The notes under the pieces were generated by a model. It was not told the DNA's origin and did not search any database. It saw only the letters and a list, made by a program, of their open reading frames with translations. Below, piece after piece: positions 1-7,900 of a stretch of DNA of 64,000 bases. Numbering within the stretch: the first letter of the stretch is position 1; every line of letters starts with the position of its first letter. Source of the DNA: Comamonadaceae bacterium. Its GTDB lineage: Bacteria > Pseudomonadota > Gammaproteobacteria > Burkholderiales > Rhodocyclaceae. The position numbers were made by a program, and so were the translations under genes. The stretch covers positions 1-64,000 of the forward strand of contig JANLJE010000017.1 of NCBI GenBank assembly GCA_029255645.1. The letters are read 5' to 3'.

Positions 1-2
1 CC

Positions 3-86
3 ACTTGGTCGAAAGACACCTTCCGCACCAAGGTCAGCGAACTCCTCGATGGCTTTGGGACTAAATTTCAAATCGGTTTCGCATGA
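3..86 (+). pseudogene. C-terminal end of a transposase (partial)
   Basis: The first bases of the window read in one open frame, ending TGA at 84-86, as 27 residues that include KVSELLDGFGTKF and end IGFA. The composition and position (an orphan C-terminus before an intergenic gap) resemble the last residues of an IS630-type DDE transposase. The gene begins outside the window, so neither catalytic residues nor terminal repeats can be seen. The family assignment is a weak resemblance; it could be another short ORF end. Confidence 0.4.
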
Positions 87-153
87 ATACTTAGTAGGAG
101 GTTCGGGTGGTTCGGGATGGCGGTTCTGATCTTGATGTCGGCCTGGGAGGGCA

Positions 154-576
154 TCAAGGACTGGGTTCTGGCTGGGTGACGAAGCCGATGCGAGTCAAAT
201 TCGCCCTCTGGGCGGCGGCCATGACCCGGGCCAGGTGCCGGTAGGGGGTTTCGGCATCGGCGCGCAAGCGGATTTCCGGCTGGGGCTGGCGCCGGGCGGC
301 TTCCTCCAGGTGGGCCTGCAGGGCGGTGGCGGCTAGGGGCTGGCCGTTCCAGAACAGGCTGCCGTCGGCTTGGATGCCTAGCTGCACCGGGTCGGGCTGG
401 GCCTCCAGGGGCGCGGCCTGGGCCTGGGGCAGGTTCACCTGGATGCCCTGGGCCAGGAGCGGCGCGGTAAGGATGAACACCACCAGCAGCACCAGCATCA
501 CGTCCACCAGGGGAGTCGTGTTGATCTCGGCGTTGAGTTTGGGGACGCCTTCCCCTCCGAAGCTGCCGAAACTCAT
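154..576 (-). CDS. exbD: ExbD/TolR-family biopolymer transport protein
   Basis: This 140-aa protein is the third component of the TonB energy-transducing complex in the inner membrane. Residues 14-22 (KLNAEINTT) lead into PLVDVMLVLLVVFILTAP, the single transmembrane segment, which carries the conserved proton-pathway Asp in PLVDVMLVL. A periplasmic domain of about 90 residues follows. The length is normal for ExbD. The ATG lies 1 nt past the exbB stop, so tonB, exbB and exbD form one operon. Downstream of the copper receptor and NosL genes, its likely job is to energise the OprC-like outer-membrane copper receptor at 13.0-15.1 kb. TolR is excluded by the adjacent TonB gene. Confidence 0.95.
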   Translation of the reverse strand: MSFGSFGGEGVPKLNAEINTTPLVDVMLVLLVVFILTAPLLAQGIQVNLPQAQAAPLEAQPDPVQLGIQADGSLFWNGQPLAATALQAHLEEAARRQPQPEIRLRADAETPYRHLARVMAAAQRANLTRIGFVTQPEPSP

Positions 577-577
577 T

Positions 578-1273
578 TCAGGCTCCCACCACCCGGGGCC
601 GCCGGGGTTCCAGGGGGCGCCAGGCTTCCCCCGCCGTGGCCTGGGCGTACAGGTCGTGGGCGAAGCCGTCGGCGGCGGCCATGAGGATGCGGTTGGCGCG
701 ATTGAGGAAGTTGTAGGCGAGCACGGCGGGAATGGCGACGAACAGGCCGGCGGCGGTCATGATCAGGGCTTCGCCCACGGGGCCGGCCACCACGTCGAGC
801 TGCACCGAGCTGGCCTGGGAGATGCCGAGCAGGGCGTGGTAGATGCCCCAGACCGTACCGAACAGGCCGACGAAGGGGGCCACGGCGGCGGTGGAGGCAA
901 GCAGGGTGAGGCCGCTTTCCAGGGTCATGGTGATTTCCGCCAGGGCTCGGCGCAGGCTGCGGGTGAGCTGGCCGGGATAGTCGAAGCCGGGATGGCGGGC
1001 GGCCGGGCCCAGTTCCAGGGCGGCGGCGGAAAGAGGCGCAAGGAGGCGGCTGCAGGGGGTTTCCAGCAGCAGTTGATGCCCACCCTCCAGGCTGGGGGCG
1101 CTCCAGAAGCGGGACAACGCCGTGGGCAGGCAGCGGCGCAGGCGCCAGACATCCCAGCCCCGGCCAAGGATGACGCTCCAGCTGGTGATGGACATGAGGA
1201 TGAGCACCAGGGCCACGGCCCGGCCGATATTGTCGGTATGGTTCCAGAGCTGGGCGAATTCGAGGGTTTGCAT
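578..1273 (-). CDS. exbB: ExbB/MotA/TolQ-family proton channel
   Basis: This 231-aa inner-membrane protein forms the proton channel that powers TonB with ExbD. An N-terminal membrane helix lies at about residues 15-37 (AVALVLILMSITSWSVILG). The family core GLFGTVWGIYHALLGI, followed by GPVGEALIMTAAGLFVAIPAVLAYN, supplies two further helices with the usual Gly-rich packing and the Thr/Ala channel residues. It has normal length for ExbB. The ATG at 1273 sits 2 nt after the tonB stop and the stop is 1 nt before exbD, so the three genes are probably translationally coupled. Confidence 0.95.
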   Translation of the reverse strand: MQTLEFAQLWNHTDNIGRAVALVLILMSITSWSVILGRGWDVWRLRRCLPTALSRFWSAPSLEGGHQLLLETPCSRLLAPLSAAALELGPAARHPGFDYPGQLTRSLRRALAEITMTLESGLTLLASTAAVAPFVGLFGTVWGIYHALLGISQASSVQLDVVAGPVGEALIMTAAGLFVAIPAVLAYNFLNRANRILMAAADGFAHDLYAQATAGEAWRPLEPRRPRVVGA

Positions 1274-1275
1274 GA

Positions 1276-2082
1276 TCAGTTTTCCAGTTTGAAGAGGATG
1301 GGAACGAGAACGCTGGCGGCGACCGGGGTGCCGCCTTGCTGGGCCGGCACGAAGCGCCAGTTCCGGACGGTATTCAGGGCGGCCTCATCCAGGCTGGCGT
1401 GGCCGCTGCTCTGGGCGATCCGGACCTGTTCGGGCAGGCCGGCGGCGCTGACCTCGACCTTGAGCAGCACCCTGCCCTCCTCCCCCCGGCGCCGGGCCAG
1501 CAGCGGATAGGCGGGCTTGGGATTGTGCAGGTAGGCGGCATCGAAGCGGGGGGCGCCAAGAGATGCCCCCTGGCCGCTGCCGGCGGTTTCGGCAGAGCCG
1601 GCGGCGCTCGAAGCGGAAGGCACGCCGCCAGAAACACCGCCAGAAACACCGTCGGTAGCGCCGCGCTCCGCTGCCGTCATGGCCGGGGCCGGGATCGTTG
1701 CCGCGGGAGCCGGGGCTGCCGGGGTGGGCATCTGGCGAGGGGCCTTTTTTTGTGACACTGCCGCCGGGCTGGCCGAGGACGCCGGAGCCGGCCGGGGCGG
1801 TGCCGGCAGTCGGGCTGGAGGGGCCCGGGTGCCTGCCTGGGCGGCCTGGGTGCCTGCCTCTGCCTGGGCGGCCTGGGCGGCCGGGTGCTCGGGGATGAGG
1901 GACACCATGACCGGCAGGGGCGCCGGGCGAGGCGCGGCCTCACCCCTGCCTTGCTTGAGCAGCCAGCCGGCGAGGCCAAGGTGCAGGGCCAGGGCCAGCA
2001 GCAGGGAACGGGTCGAAAACCCGGATAGGGTCGAAAATCCTGAAGGCACCGAAAGCCCGGAAGGCGCCGGCAGTTGCCTCAC
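1276..2082 (-). CDS. tonB: TonB energy transducer
   Basis: TonB spans from the inner membrane to TonB-dependent receptors. After a short cytoplasmic N-terminus there is one membrane anchor (LLLALALHLGLAGWLL). A long Pro/Ala/Ser-rich periplasmic linker follows, and then the C-terminal domain with YPLLARRRGEEGRVLLKVEV and the ending NWRFVPAQ, typical of TonB_C. I chose the GTG at 2082, giving 268 aa: a GGAGG lies 6 nt upstream and the GTG overlaps the stop of the 40-aa ORF (GTGA). A TTG six bases earlier is the alternative. The genomic setting points to copper import. Confidence 0.93.
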   Translation of the reverse strand: MRQLPAPSGLSVPSGFSTLSGFSTRSLLLALALHLGLAGWLLKQGRGEAAPRPAPLPVMVSLIPEHPAAQAAQAEAGTQAAQAGTRAPPARLPAPPRPAPASSASPAAVSQKKAPRQMPTPAAPAPAATIPAPAMTAAERGATDGVSGGVSGGVPSASSAAGSAETAGSGQGASLGAPRFDAAYLHNPKPAYPLLARRRGEEGRVLLKVEVSAAGLPEQVRIAQSSGHASLDEAALNTVRNWRFVPAQQGGTPVAASVLVPILFKLEN

Positions 2083-2201
2083 TGCCAACCTCCGGCCATC
2101 AGTCCCTGCAGCAGTTGGCGTAGCCCCAGGGCGGCCAAAATGGCGGCGCCGAGACAGCGCAGGCGGTGGGCGGCGGGGCCGGAGTGCCTGAGCCGGTACA
2201 T
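2079..2201 (-). CDS. 40-aa membrane peptide between nosL and tonB
   Basis: An ATG-initiated frame of 40 codons starts 2 nt after the stop of the downstream nosL-family gene and ends in a GTGA overlap with tonB. The peptide begins MYRLRHSGPAAHRLRC and continues with a hydrophobic stretch of about 15 residues (LGAAILAALGLRQLLQGL). It could be a single-pass small membrane protein, or mainly a coupling leader that carries ribosomes into tonB, whose Shine-Dalgarno lies inside this frame. No family is recognised. Support comes from the exact fit between its neighbours and the coupling geometry, not from homology. Confidence 0.5.
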   Translation of the reverse strand: MYRLRHSGPAAHRLRCLGAAILAALGLRQLLQGLMAGGWQ

Positions 2202-2203
2202 GC

Positions 2204-2710
2204 TCAGCGGAACCGGCCGTGGTCGACCTGTTCTACCACGGCCGGGGTGACTGCATCGAAGCGCAGGGTGCACACGCCTTTGTGCTCGTGCTCGAAAGCG
2301 GCTGCGTCCTCGCGGCTTGCCAGGGGAATGAACTCGTGGCCCATGGGGCCGAGCACGTCCGAGCCGATCACGAACCAGGCGCTCTGCGCTTCGATCTTCC
2401 CCAAGTCATAGAAGTCGGTGACGACGATGCGGGCGATGTCTTCGGGCCGGTGGCCGGGGGCGTAGCGGGGCAGGTCGTGCAGGTACTTGAACATGTCCTT
2501 GGGGCCGTCGAAATGATGGGCGTGGCCGTCCTTGTAGAGCACGGTGGCGACCCAGTTCGGGTACTTGGAGACGATCATGCCGCACACGGGGCAAAGGTCC
2601 CGGGGGCCGGGCTTGGGCACGATGACCGCCTGGGCCAGCGCCGCGCTGGCGGCGACGGCGGTCCAGGCGGCAAGCAGCAACCCCCTCAGGAAGCGGGGCG
2701 GAGCGCTCAT
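2204..2710 (-). CDS. nosL: NosL-family copper-binding protein
   Basis: This 168-aa exported protein belongs to the NosL family, which delivers Cu(I) for assembly of nitrous oxide reductase. A signal sequence (RGLLLAAWTAVAASAALAQA) is followed by DLCPVCGMIVSKYPNW, the Cys/Met copper site, and by HHFDGPKDMFKYL and FVIGSDVLGPMGHEFIPL, family signatures around conserved His and Met residues. Unlike classical NosL it has no lipobox Cys, so it is probably soluble periplasmic. The ATG at 2710 overlaps the stop of the preceding NosL-like gene (ATGA), so the two are co-translated. Confidence 0.9.
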   Translation of the reverse strand: MSAPPRFLRGLLLAAWTAVAASAALAQAVIVPKPGPRDLCPVCGMIVSKYPNWVATVLYKDGHAHHFDGPKDMFKYLHDLPRYAPGHRPEDIARIVVTDFYDLGKIEAQSAWFVIGSDVLGPMGHEFIPLASREDAAAFEHEHKGVCTLRFDAVTPAVVEQVDHGRFR

Positions 2711-3315
2711 CCGTGCTGCTTCTCCATGGCGTGCCGATGCCGTTCGGCCCGGTTCTTGCGGATCTGGGCCACATCTTTCGCCATGTCCTGATAGGTGGCT
2801 TCCAGCGCCTCGTCGAACTTCGCCAGGGTGCCGCCGTACTGGGTCTGGAATTCCCGGGCGCTGGCGAGGGCGGCGAAGGAATGCTTGCTGCGCCGCGTCA
2901 TGGCGTGCTTCAAGTCGGCGCCGATCAGGTAGGTGAGTTGCTCGACTTCCAGCAGGGGCCGGGGTTCGGCGCTGGCGGCATAGTCGGGGCCCCAGATGTG
3001 CTTCGGTTCCCGGTCGATGTTGAGGGAGAGGCTCAAGGCCAGGCAGTGGATGGAACAGACCCCGTCTACGAGGTCGTCGGAATACTGGACCAGCATCCGG
3101 GTCTTGTGGTGTTCCTTGCGGTCCATGCCGCAATAGGGGCACTTGCCGTATTTTTCCAGCTCGTTTTCCAGGGGCTTGGCATCGGCCGGCTTTTTCGGGA
3201 TGAACTGGTTCGGGGTGCCGTCGGTGCTGCAGGTTTCGGAGGCGTGGGCGGCGCCGGCGACGAGGGCGGCGGCACCGCCGAGGAGGGAGGTTTTGAGCAT
3301 GTTGCGACGATCCAT
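2707..3315 (-). CDS. Second NosL-family protein with Tat-type leader
   Basis: This 202-aa NosL-family protein starts MDRRNMLKTSLLGGAAAL, a DRR-type twin-arginine leader ending near AHA, so it is probably exported folded. The metal site is KCPYCGMDRKEHHKT, followed by DGVCSIHCLALSL, which adds two more Cys and a His. The C-terminal third is Lys/Arg-rich and helical, longer than in ordinary NosL. AGGAG precedes the ATG at 3315. The two adjacent paralogues suggest a donor-acceptor copper relay, but that role is inferred. It begins a new transcription unit after the terminator at 3342-3364. Confidence 0.85.
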   Translation of the reverse strand: MDRRNMLKTSLLGGAAALVAGAAHASETCSTDGTPNQFIPKKPADAKPLENELEKYGKCPYCGMDRKEHHKTRMLVQYSDDLVDGVCSIHCLALSLSLNIDREPKHIWGPDYAASAEPRPLLEVEQLTYLIGADLKHAMTRRSKHSFAALASAREFQTQYGGTLAKFDEALEATYQDMAKDVAQIRKNRAERHRHAMEKQHG

Positions 3316-3341
3316 TTTTGACTCCTTTTACGAGGGTTGAC

Positions 3342-3364
3342 AACAAAACCGGGAAAGCCCGGGA
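3342..3364 (-). terminator. Probable intrinsic terminator after the copA-safE transcript
   Basis: On the minus strand a CCGGG stem, a CTTT loop and CCCGG are followed directly by TTTTGTTGT. The site lies in the 50-bp gap between the TauE/SafE gene and the first nosL-family gene, so it would separate the long copper operon from the nosL-tonB operon. The stem is short (5-6 bp), so termination may be partial. Confidence 0.5.
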
Positions 3365-3365
3365 A

Positions 3366-4061
3366 CTACGAAATCAGCCGGTACATGACCAGGAAATAGC
3401 GGCTGCCCTGCCACAGGGTGGCGAGCCCCAGGGCGATCACGGTGAAGGCGGCGGCCTGCAGCAGCCGCTTGCGGGCCCGCACCCCGAGCCGGCCGAACAG
3501 CCAGGAGGCAAAGCTCATGGCAGGCAGGGTGCCAAGGCCGAACGCCAACAACAGCAGGGCGCCGGCGCCGGGCGTCGGCGCGGTGGTGGCCTGCACCGCC
3601 ATGGCCAGGGTCATGGAACAGGGCATCAGGCCGTTTATGGCACCGCCGATCGCAGCGCCCAGCAGGGGGCCGCGCCGGCTGGCCTGGCCGAACTGGCGGC
3701 GCAGCCAGGCCAAGGGGGCAAAGCCCAGGGTGTTGCGCCAGGGGGAGAGACCGAGCAGGTCGAGGCCGAGGAGGATCACCACGAGGCCGGCGAGGATCTG
3801 CAGCACGCCCTGCGCCAGGCCGATGCCGCCGGTGCCGACCAGCACGGCGCCGAACAGGGCGGCAGCCAGGCCGATCAGGGTGTAGCTGCCGAGCCGGGCC
3901 CCGTGGTAGGCGAGGTGGGGCGCGAGGCCGCGCGCCTGGGTACGCAGGAAGAAGGCCGAGACCAGGCCGCCGCACATGCCCAGGCAGTGGCCGCTACCCA
4001 AGAGGCCGGTGAGAAAGGCGGCCCCATAAGTGAGGCCGGCGGCGGGGTCGAGGCCGTTCAT
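3366..4061 (-). CDS. TauE/SafE-family (CcoH/URF2-like) membrane protein
   Basis: This 231-aa integral membrane protein has about six helices. The N-terminal segment AAFLTGLLGSGHCLGMCGGL and the mirrored GGAINGLMPCSMTLAMAV carry the CxGMC and MPC motifs shared by the cytochrome-oxidase and copper-associated branch of TauE/SafE proteins (COG2836). The paired Cys/Met residues inside the membrane suggest metal handling. The start at 4061 overlaps the copA stop (ATGA), placing it as the last gene of that operon. In many proteobacteria this family sits next to CcoI-type copper ATPases and supports cbb3 oxidase assembly; here it more likely serves the same copper route. Confidence 0.88.
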   Translation of the reverse strand: MNGLDPAAGLTYGAAFLTGLLGSGHCLGMCGGLVSAFFLRTQARGLAPHLAYHGARLGSYTLIGLAAALFGAVLVGTGGIGLAQGVLQILAGLVVILLGLDLLGLSPWRNTLGFAPLAWLRRQFGQASRRGPLLGAAIGGAINGLMPCSMTLAMAVQATTAPTPGAGALLLLAFGLGTLPAMSFASWLFGRLGVRARKRLLQAAAFTVIALGLATLWQGSRYFLVMYRLIS

Positions 4062-6496
4062 CGTTTCAGGCGCAAAGAGTTGCCGAGTACCGAAACCGAG
4101 GACAGGGCCATGGCGGCCGAGGCGATCATCGGGGTCAGGCGGCCGGCGGCGGCGATGGGGATGGCCACGGTGTTGTAGCCCAGGGCCCAGAACAGGTTCT
4201 GGCGGATGATGCGCAGGGTGCGCCGGGAAAGTTCGATGCCGGCCGCCACCCGGGCGATGTCGCCACCCACGAGGACGATGTCGGCCGCTTCCTGGGCAAT
4301 GTCGGTAGCGCCGCCCACGGCAAAGCCGACGTCGGCGGCGGCCAGGGCCGGCGCGTCGTTGATGCCGTCGCCGATCATGCCCACCCGCCGCCCCCCGGCC
4401 TGGAGGCGGCGCACCAGGGCGAGCTTTTCTGCCGGGCTGGCGCGGGCCAGCACCGGCCCGATGCCGACCTGCCCGGCCACATGCCGGGCCACGGCTTCGA
4501 GGTCGCCGGTCGCCATCACCGTCTCGAGGCCGAGCCGGTGCAGCCGGGCCAGGGCTTCCCGGGCCTGGGGCCGGGGCCGGTCGGCGATGGCGAACAGGGC
4601 CAGGCAGCGGCCCTCCAGGGCCACGAGCACCGGGGTCTTGCCCTGGCGGGCGAAGGCGGCGGCCGGTTCGGCGAGGGGGCTGACCTCCACCCCGGCGCCC
4701 GCCATCAGGGCGGCGTTGCCAAGCCGCAGGATTTGGCCCTGGTGGCGGCAAGTGAGCCCGGCGCCGGGCAGGGCGGTGAAATCCTGCACCGGGGCCGGGG
4801 CGATGCCCTGCTCCCGGCACCAGGCGGCGATGGCCTGGGCGAGGAAATGTTCCGAATGTCCCTCGGCCCCGGCCACGGCGGCAAGGAGTGCCTGGCGGGC
4901 GGCGGCGTCCAGCCCCTCGGCCCAGACCAGATCGGTGACCTGGGGCCGGCCTTCGGTCAGGGTGCCGGTCTTGTCGAACACCAGGGTGGTGAGGCGGGCC
5001 GTGCTTTCCAGGGCTTCGCCGCGGCGGATGTAGATGCCGCGCCGGGCCGCCTCGCCAGTGCCGACCATGATCGCCGTCGGGGTGGCGAGCCCCAGGGCGC
5101 AGGGGCAGGCGATCAGGAGTACGGCGACGCCGTGGGCGAGCGCCGTGGCGGCCGGGGCGCCGGCTGCCAGCCAGGCGATCGAGGTGAGCCCGGCGACGGT
5201 CGCCACCGCGGGCACGAAGCGGGCGGAGATCCGGTCCGCCAGCTTTTGCACCGGCAGTTTCATGTCCTGGGCCGCTTCCACCATGCGGATGATGCCGGCC
5301 AGCACCGTGCGGGGCCCGGTGGCGCCGACCTGCAAAACGAAGCTGCCGGTGCCGTTGATGGTGCCGCCCACCACCTTGTCCCCAGGCATCTTTGGAACCG
5401 GCAGGGATTCTCCGGTGAGCAAGGCTTCATCCACGGTGGAGCGCCCCTGGAGCAGCACCCCGTCGGCAGCTACCCGCTCGCCGGGGCGCACCCGGAGCAG
5501 ATCCCCTTCCCTCACCGCATCGAGCGGCACCTGGCTTTCCTCGCCCGCGGCATCGATCCGGCAGGCGGTCTCGGGCTGCAGCTCGATCAGCTTGCGGATG
5601 GCTTCCGAAGCCTTGCCGCGGGCCTGCACTTCGAGGTAGCGGCCCAAGAGGACGAAGCCGATGATGCCGGCCGCCGATTCGAAATAGACGGGGTGGGCGG
5701 GGCGTATCAGCCCCGGCAGGCTATAGAGCCAGGCGGCGCCGGCGCCGAGTGCGATCAGGCTATCCATGTTGGCCTGGCGCTGCCGGGCCAGGGTCCAGGC
5801 CTTCTTGAAGATGTCGCCGCCGCTACCGAACAGGGCGGCGGATGAAAGCGTGAATTCCATGAGGCGCAGCAAAGGGTCCTGGTGCATGGCCATGCCGGTG
5901 AGCAGCACCGGGGCGGCGAAGAGGGCCGACTGGATGAACTGCCTACGCGCCGCCGCGAGCTGCTGCCGTTCCCGCTCCAGCAACAGGCGGCGCTGGGCCA
6001 GGGTGTCCATGGGCCGGGGCGTGTAGCCGAGGCGGGCGATGGCGGCGAAGAGCGCTTCCCGGTCGAGGCGGGCGCGGAGGTTGGCAGTGCCCGAGGCGTA
6101 ATTGACCCGCACGCTTTCCACCCGCGGGTCGCGCTGGAAAGCAAGCTCGATCAAGAGGGCGCAGGAGGCGCAGCTCATGCCCTCGATCGCCACCCAATGC
6201 TCGCTCAGGGGCTCGGTGCCAGCCGGGGCCGGGGCCGCCACGGGCCGGGGCGGGGCCGCGGCGAGCTTGCCGAGCAGCGCCTCGAGGAGCGCCAGGAGGC
6301 GGAATTCCGGCAGGACCTCGGGCCGGTAATAAAGGGTCAAAGAGCCGATCTCCGGCACGCTCTTCACCCCGGTGATGGCGCCCTGCTTATGTAAGAGGAT
6401 TTCCATGAGGTAACAGCGCTCGGCCTCTTTCTCCAGGACCGGGGAAATGAGGCGCAGGTGCCGGCTGAGGCGGTGGACGACACGGAAATGGCGCAT
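4058..6496 (-). CDS. copA: Copper-translocating P1B-type ATPase
   Basis: This 812-aa Cu+ ATPase moves copper across the inner membrane. Residues 1-75 form a ferredoxin-like HMA fold without a CxxC; the true metal-binding domain has GMSCASC at 106-112. Then come eight predicted helices with the transport motif CPCALGLATP, the phosphorylation motif DKTGTLTEGRP, the HSEHFLAQAI (HP-like) loop and the GDGINDAPAL hinge. The degenerate first HMA makes it resemble CcoI/CtpA-type ATPases that supply copper to periplasmic enzymes rather than detoxifying CopA. It overlaps the SafE-family gene by 4 nt and lies 9 nt after the preceding ORF. Confidence 0.95.
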   Translation of the reverse strand: MRHFRVVHRLSRHLRLISPVLEKEAERCYLMEILLHKQGAITGVKSVPEIGSLTLYYRPEVLPEFRLLALLEALLGKLAAAPPRPVAAPAPAGTEPLSEHWVAIEGMSCASCALLIELAFQRDPRVESVRVNYASGTANLRARLDREALFAAIARLGYTPRPMDTLAQRRLLLERERQQLAAARRQFIQSALFAAPVLLTGMAMHQDPLLRLMEFTLSSAALFGSGGDIFKKAWTLARQRQANMDSLIALGAGAAWLYSLPGLIRPAHPVYFESAAGIIGFVLLGRYLEVQARGKASEAIRKLIELQPETACRIDAAGEESQVPLDAVREGDLLRVRPGERVAADGVLLQGRSTVDEALLTGESLPVPKMPGDKVVGGTINGTGSFVLQVGATGPRTVLAGIIRMVEAAQDMKLPVQKLADRISARFVPAVATVAGLTSIAWLAAGAPAATALAHGVAVLLIACPCALGLATPTAIMVGTGEAARRGIYIRRGEALESTARLTTLVFDKTGTLTEGRPQVTDLVWAEGLDAAARQALLAAVAGAEGHSEHFLAQAIAAWCREQGIAPAPVQDFTALPGAGLTCRHQGQILRLGNAALMAGAGVEVSPLAEPAAAFARQGKTPVLVALEGRCLALFAIADRPRPQAREALARLHRLGLETVMATGDLEAVARHVAGQVGIGPVLARASPAEKLALVRRLQAGGRRVGMIGDGINDAPALAAADVGFAVGGATDIAQEAADIVLVGGDIARVAAGIELSRRTLRIIRQNLFWALGYNTVAIPIAAAGRLTPMIASAAMALSSVSVLGNSLRLKR

Positions 6497-6505
6497 CGGG
6501 CTGTC

Positions 6506-7288
6506 CTAGGGTTGAGGGGCCTGCTTACGGTAGCGGACGAGGAGGAACACCAGATAGAACACGGCCAGCCAGGCGTCGGCGAACTTCAGCGGGTGCTTTA
6601 GCCAGCGCCGGGTGATCAGTTCCCAGTGCATCTTGATCAGGTAAAAAGCCAGGATGTCATTGAGAAAGTTGAGCGCCGCTCTTTCGGTGAGGGCGCCCTG
6701 GACGAGGCTCTGGAGCCGCTGGCCGAGATCCGCGCCGAGGGCGGCCGATCCGGCTGCGACAGGCCGACAAGGTGCGCCGGCGGGGTTGGCGGGCGGCATC
6801 GCGCCCTGGCCCATACTTTGCCCCATACCTTGCCCCATACCTTGCCCACTATCTTGCCCGGGGCTCTGATCCCGCTCCTGCCCAGGGGGTTGCAAGAGGC
6901 CCAGGGCAACCCGGCCGGTGCCGCGCAAAAGCCCTGCCAGCCGGCTGCCGAGCGGCTGGTCCAGCGCGCCGAAACTGACGCTCTGGCCGGCTCGGCTGCC
7001 GCCCGCCTGCGCCGGCAAGGGGTCAGGTGCGAAGCCGGCATCCGGCAGTTCCAGCAAGGCGGCCTTGAGGGCCTGGGCGAGCTCGATGTCGGTGCATAGG
7101 CCCGGCTCGAAGTGGATCGCCAGGCGCCTACCTGCGGAGCGCAGCCGGTAGACCCCGCTCACCCGCTGGAGCGCGGCGGCCAGGGTGGGGAGCGGCAGGG
7201 AGGGCGGCAGTTCCAGGCGCAGGTGGCCGGGTTCCCGGTGCCGCACCCGGATCTGCCGGGCCAGGGCGGTGGCGGCGGCGTGGTCCAT
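6506..7288 (-). CDS. HMA-like accessory protein of the copper ATPase
   Basis: This 260-aa protein has an N-terminal domain of about 85 residues (RQIRVRHREPGHLRLELP, then VSGVYRLRSAGRRLAIHFEP) that looks like a heavy-metal-associated fold without Cys. A low-complexity centre follows, with repeats of the type GQGMGQGMGQSMG, and then a C-terminal part with ALNFLNDILAFYLIKMHWELI and one membrane helix (ADAWLAVFYLVFLLVRY). It probably helps the adjacent ATPase at the membrane. The ATG at 7288 is chosen because it follows the upstream stop by 4 nt; a longer reading overlaps that gene in another frame. No specific family name is secure. Confidence 0.75.
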   Translation of the reverse strand: MDHAAATALARQIRVRHREPGHLRLELPPSLPLPTLAAALQRVSGVYRLRSAGRRLAIHFEPGLCTDIELAQALKAALLELPDAGFAPDPLPAQAGGSRAGQSVSFGALDQPLGSRLAGLLRGTGRVALGLLQPPGQERDQSPGQDSGQGMGQGMGQSMGQGAMPPANPAGAPCRPVAAGSAALGADLGQRLQSLVQGALTERAALNFLNDILAFYLIKMHWELITRRWLKHPLKFADAWLAVFYLVFLLVRYRKQAPQP

Positions 7289-7292
7289 GGCA

Positions 7293-7706
7293 TCAGCCCT
7301 GGGAGGTGGTGGAGGGAGCCTGGGCGGCGGTGGCCGGAGCCGTCGGATCTGCCGGAGCCGCTGGGGCGGCCGAGGGCTGGGGCATGGCGGCGGCTTCCTT
7401 TTCGTGGGCTTCGGCGAGCAGGTCTTCCAGGTTTTCCTTCTGGTGCAGGATGAAGTCCTTGCCCATGCCCATGCCTTGGGCGAGGAACTGGACGATCTCC
7501 TTTTCATACTTGTGCAGCAGGTAGCCGGCGGCGATGCCGCCTGCCAAGAGCACCAGGGGATGGCGCAGCAGCCCGAGCCCGGGCAGGGGCGGCAGCAGGC
7601 GGCTTGCGGCCAGGCCCGAGGCGGCCAGCATGGCGCCCTGGGCGACGGGAGGGTTGAGCAGGTTGCCGCACTGGGCGGATGGTTCGATGGCTTTCGGGTC
7701 GATCAT
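7293..7706 (-). CDS. Small membrane-associated protein of the copper cluster
   Basis: This 137-aa protein starts MIDPKAIEPSAQCG with AGGAG upstream. It has one hydrophobic segment (GLLRHPLVLLAGGIAAGYLL) followed by an amphipathic, charged region (HKYEKEIVQFLAQGMGMGK, then HQKENLEDLLAEAHEKEA) and an Ala/Pro-rich tail. The arrangement, a membrane anchor plus a helical tail next to an HMA-like protein and a P-type ATPase, resembles DUF5132/YtxH-type accessory proteins, but I cannot assign one. The start overlaps the stop of the Cys-rich small gene by 4 nt. Confidence 0.7.
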   Translation of the reverse strand: MIDPKAIEPSAQCGNLLNPPVAQGAMLAASGLAASRLLPPLPGLGLLRHPLVLLAGGIAAGYLLHKYEKEIVQFLAQGMGMGKDFILHQKENLEDLLAEAHEKEAAAMPQPSAAPAAPADPTAPATAAQAPSTTSQG

Positions 7707-7900
7707 GATTCGCTCCTGGAAGGGGGTTCGGGTTGAAGGGGTTCGGGATGAGGGGAAGAAGGCGGCGTTTCGATCTGGAACAGGATCTGGTAAATGCCGC
7801 GGCAGCCTTCGCAGCAAAACAGCTTTTCCCCCGCCGGGGTGGGCAGGCTACAAGGCCGGGGGCCTGTGTCCAGGCCGCAGAGCTCGCAAGGCGGATTCAT
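7703..7900 (-). CDS. 65-aa Cys-rich protein (metallochaperone-like)
   Basis: This very short gene encodes CELCGLDTGPRPC near the N-terminus and LFCCEGCRGIYQILFQIE in the middle, so it has two Cys clusters (CxxC and CCxxC) and a Pro/Ser-rich tail. The second half matches the metal-binding module found at the N-terminus of CcoI-type copper ATPases (FCCxGCxxVYxLL), which the copA gene of this cluster lacks. It may therefore be a detached metal-binding domain acting in trans. It overlaps both neighbours by 4 nt (ATGA at each end), which strongly supports its reality. Confidence 0.75.
   Translation of the reverse strand: MNPPCELCGLDTGPRPCSLPTPAGEKLFCCEGCRGIYQILFQIETPPSSPHPEPLQPEPPSRSES

Noticed and set aside
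326-1510. Long plus-strand open frame opposite exbD-exbB
   Set aside because: GC-rich shadow of exbD, exbB and tonB with low-complexity composition and no domain.
6800-6870. Tandem CCATACCTTGCC-type repeat as a possible regulatory element or CRISPR
   Set aside because: It encodes the Gly/Met/Gln-rich stretch of the HMA-like protein and has no spacers.
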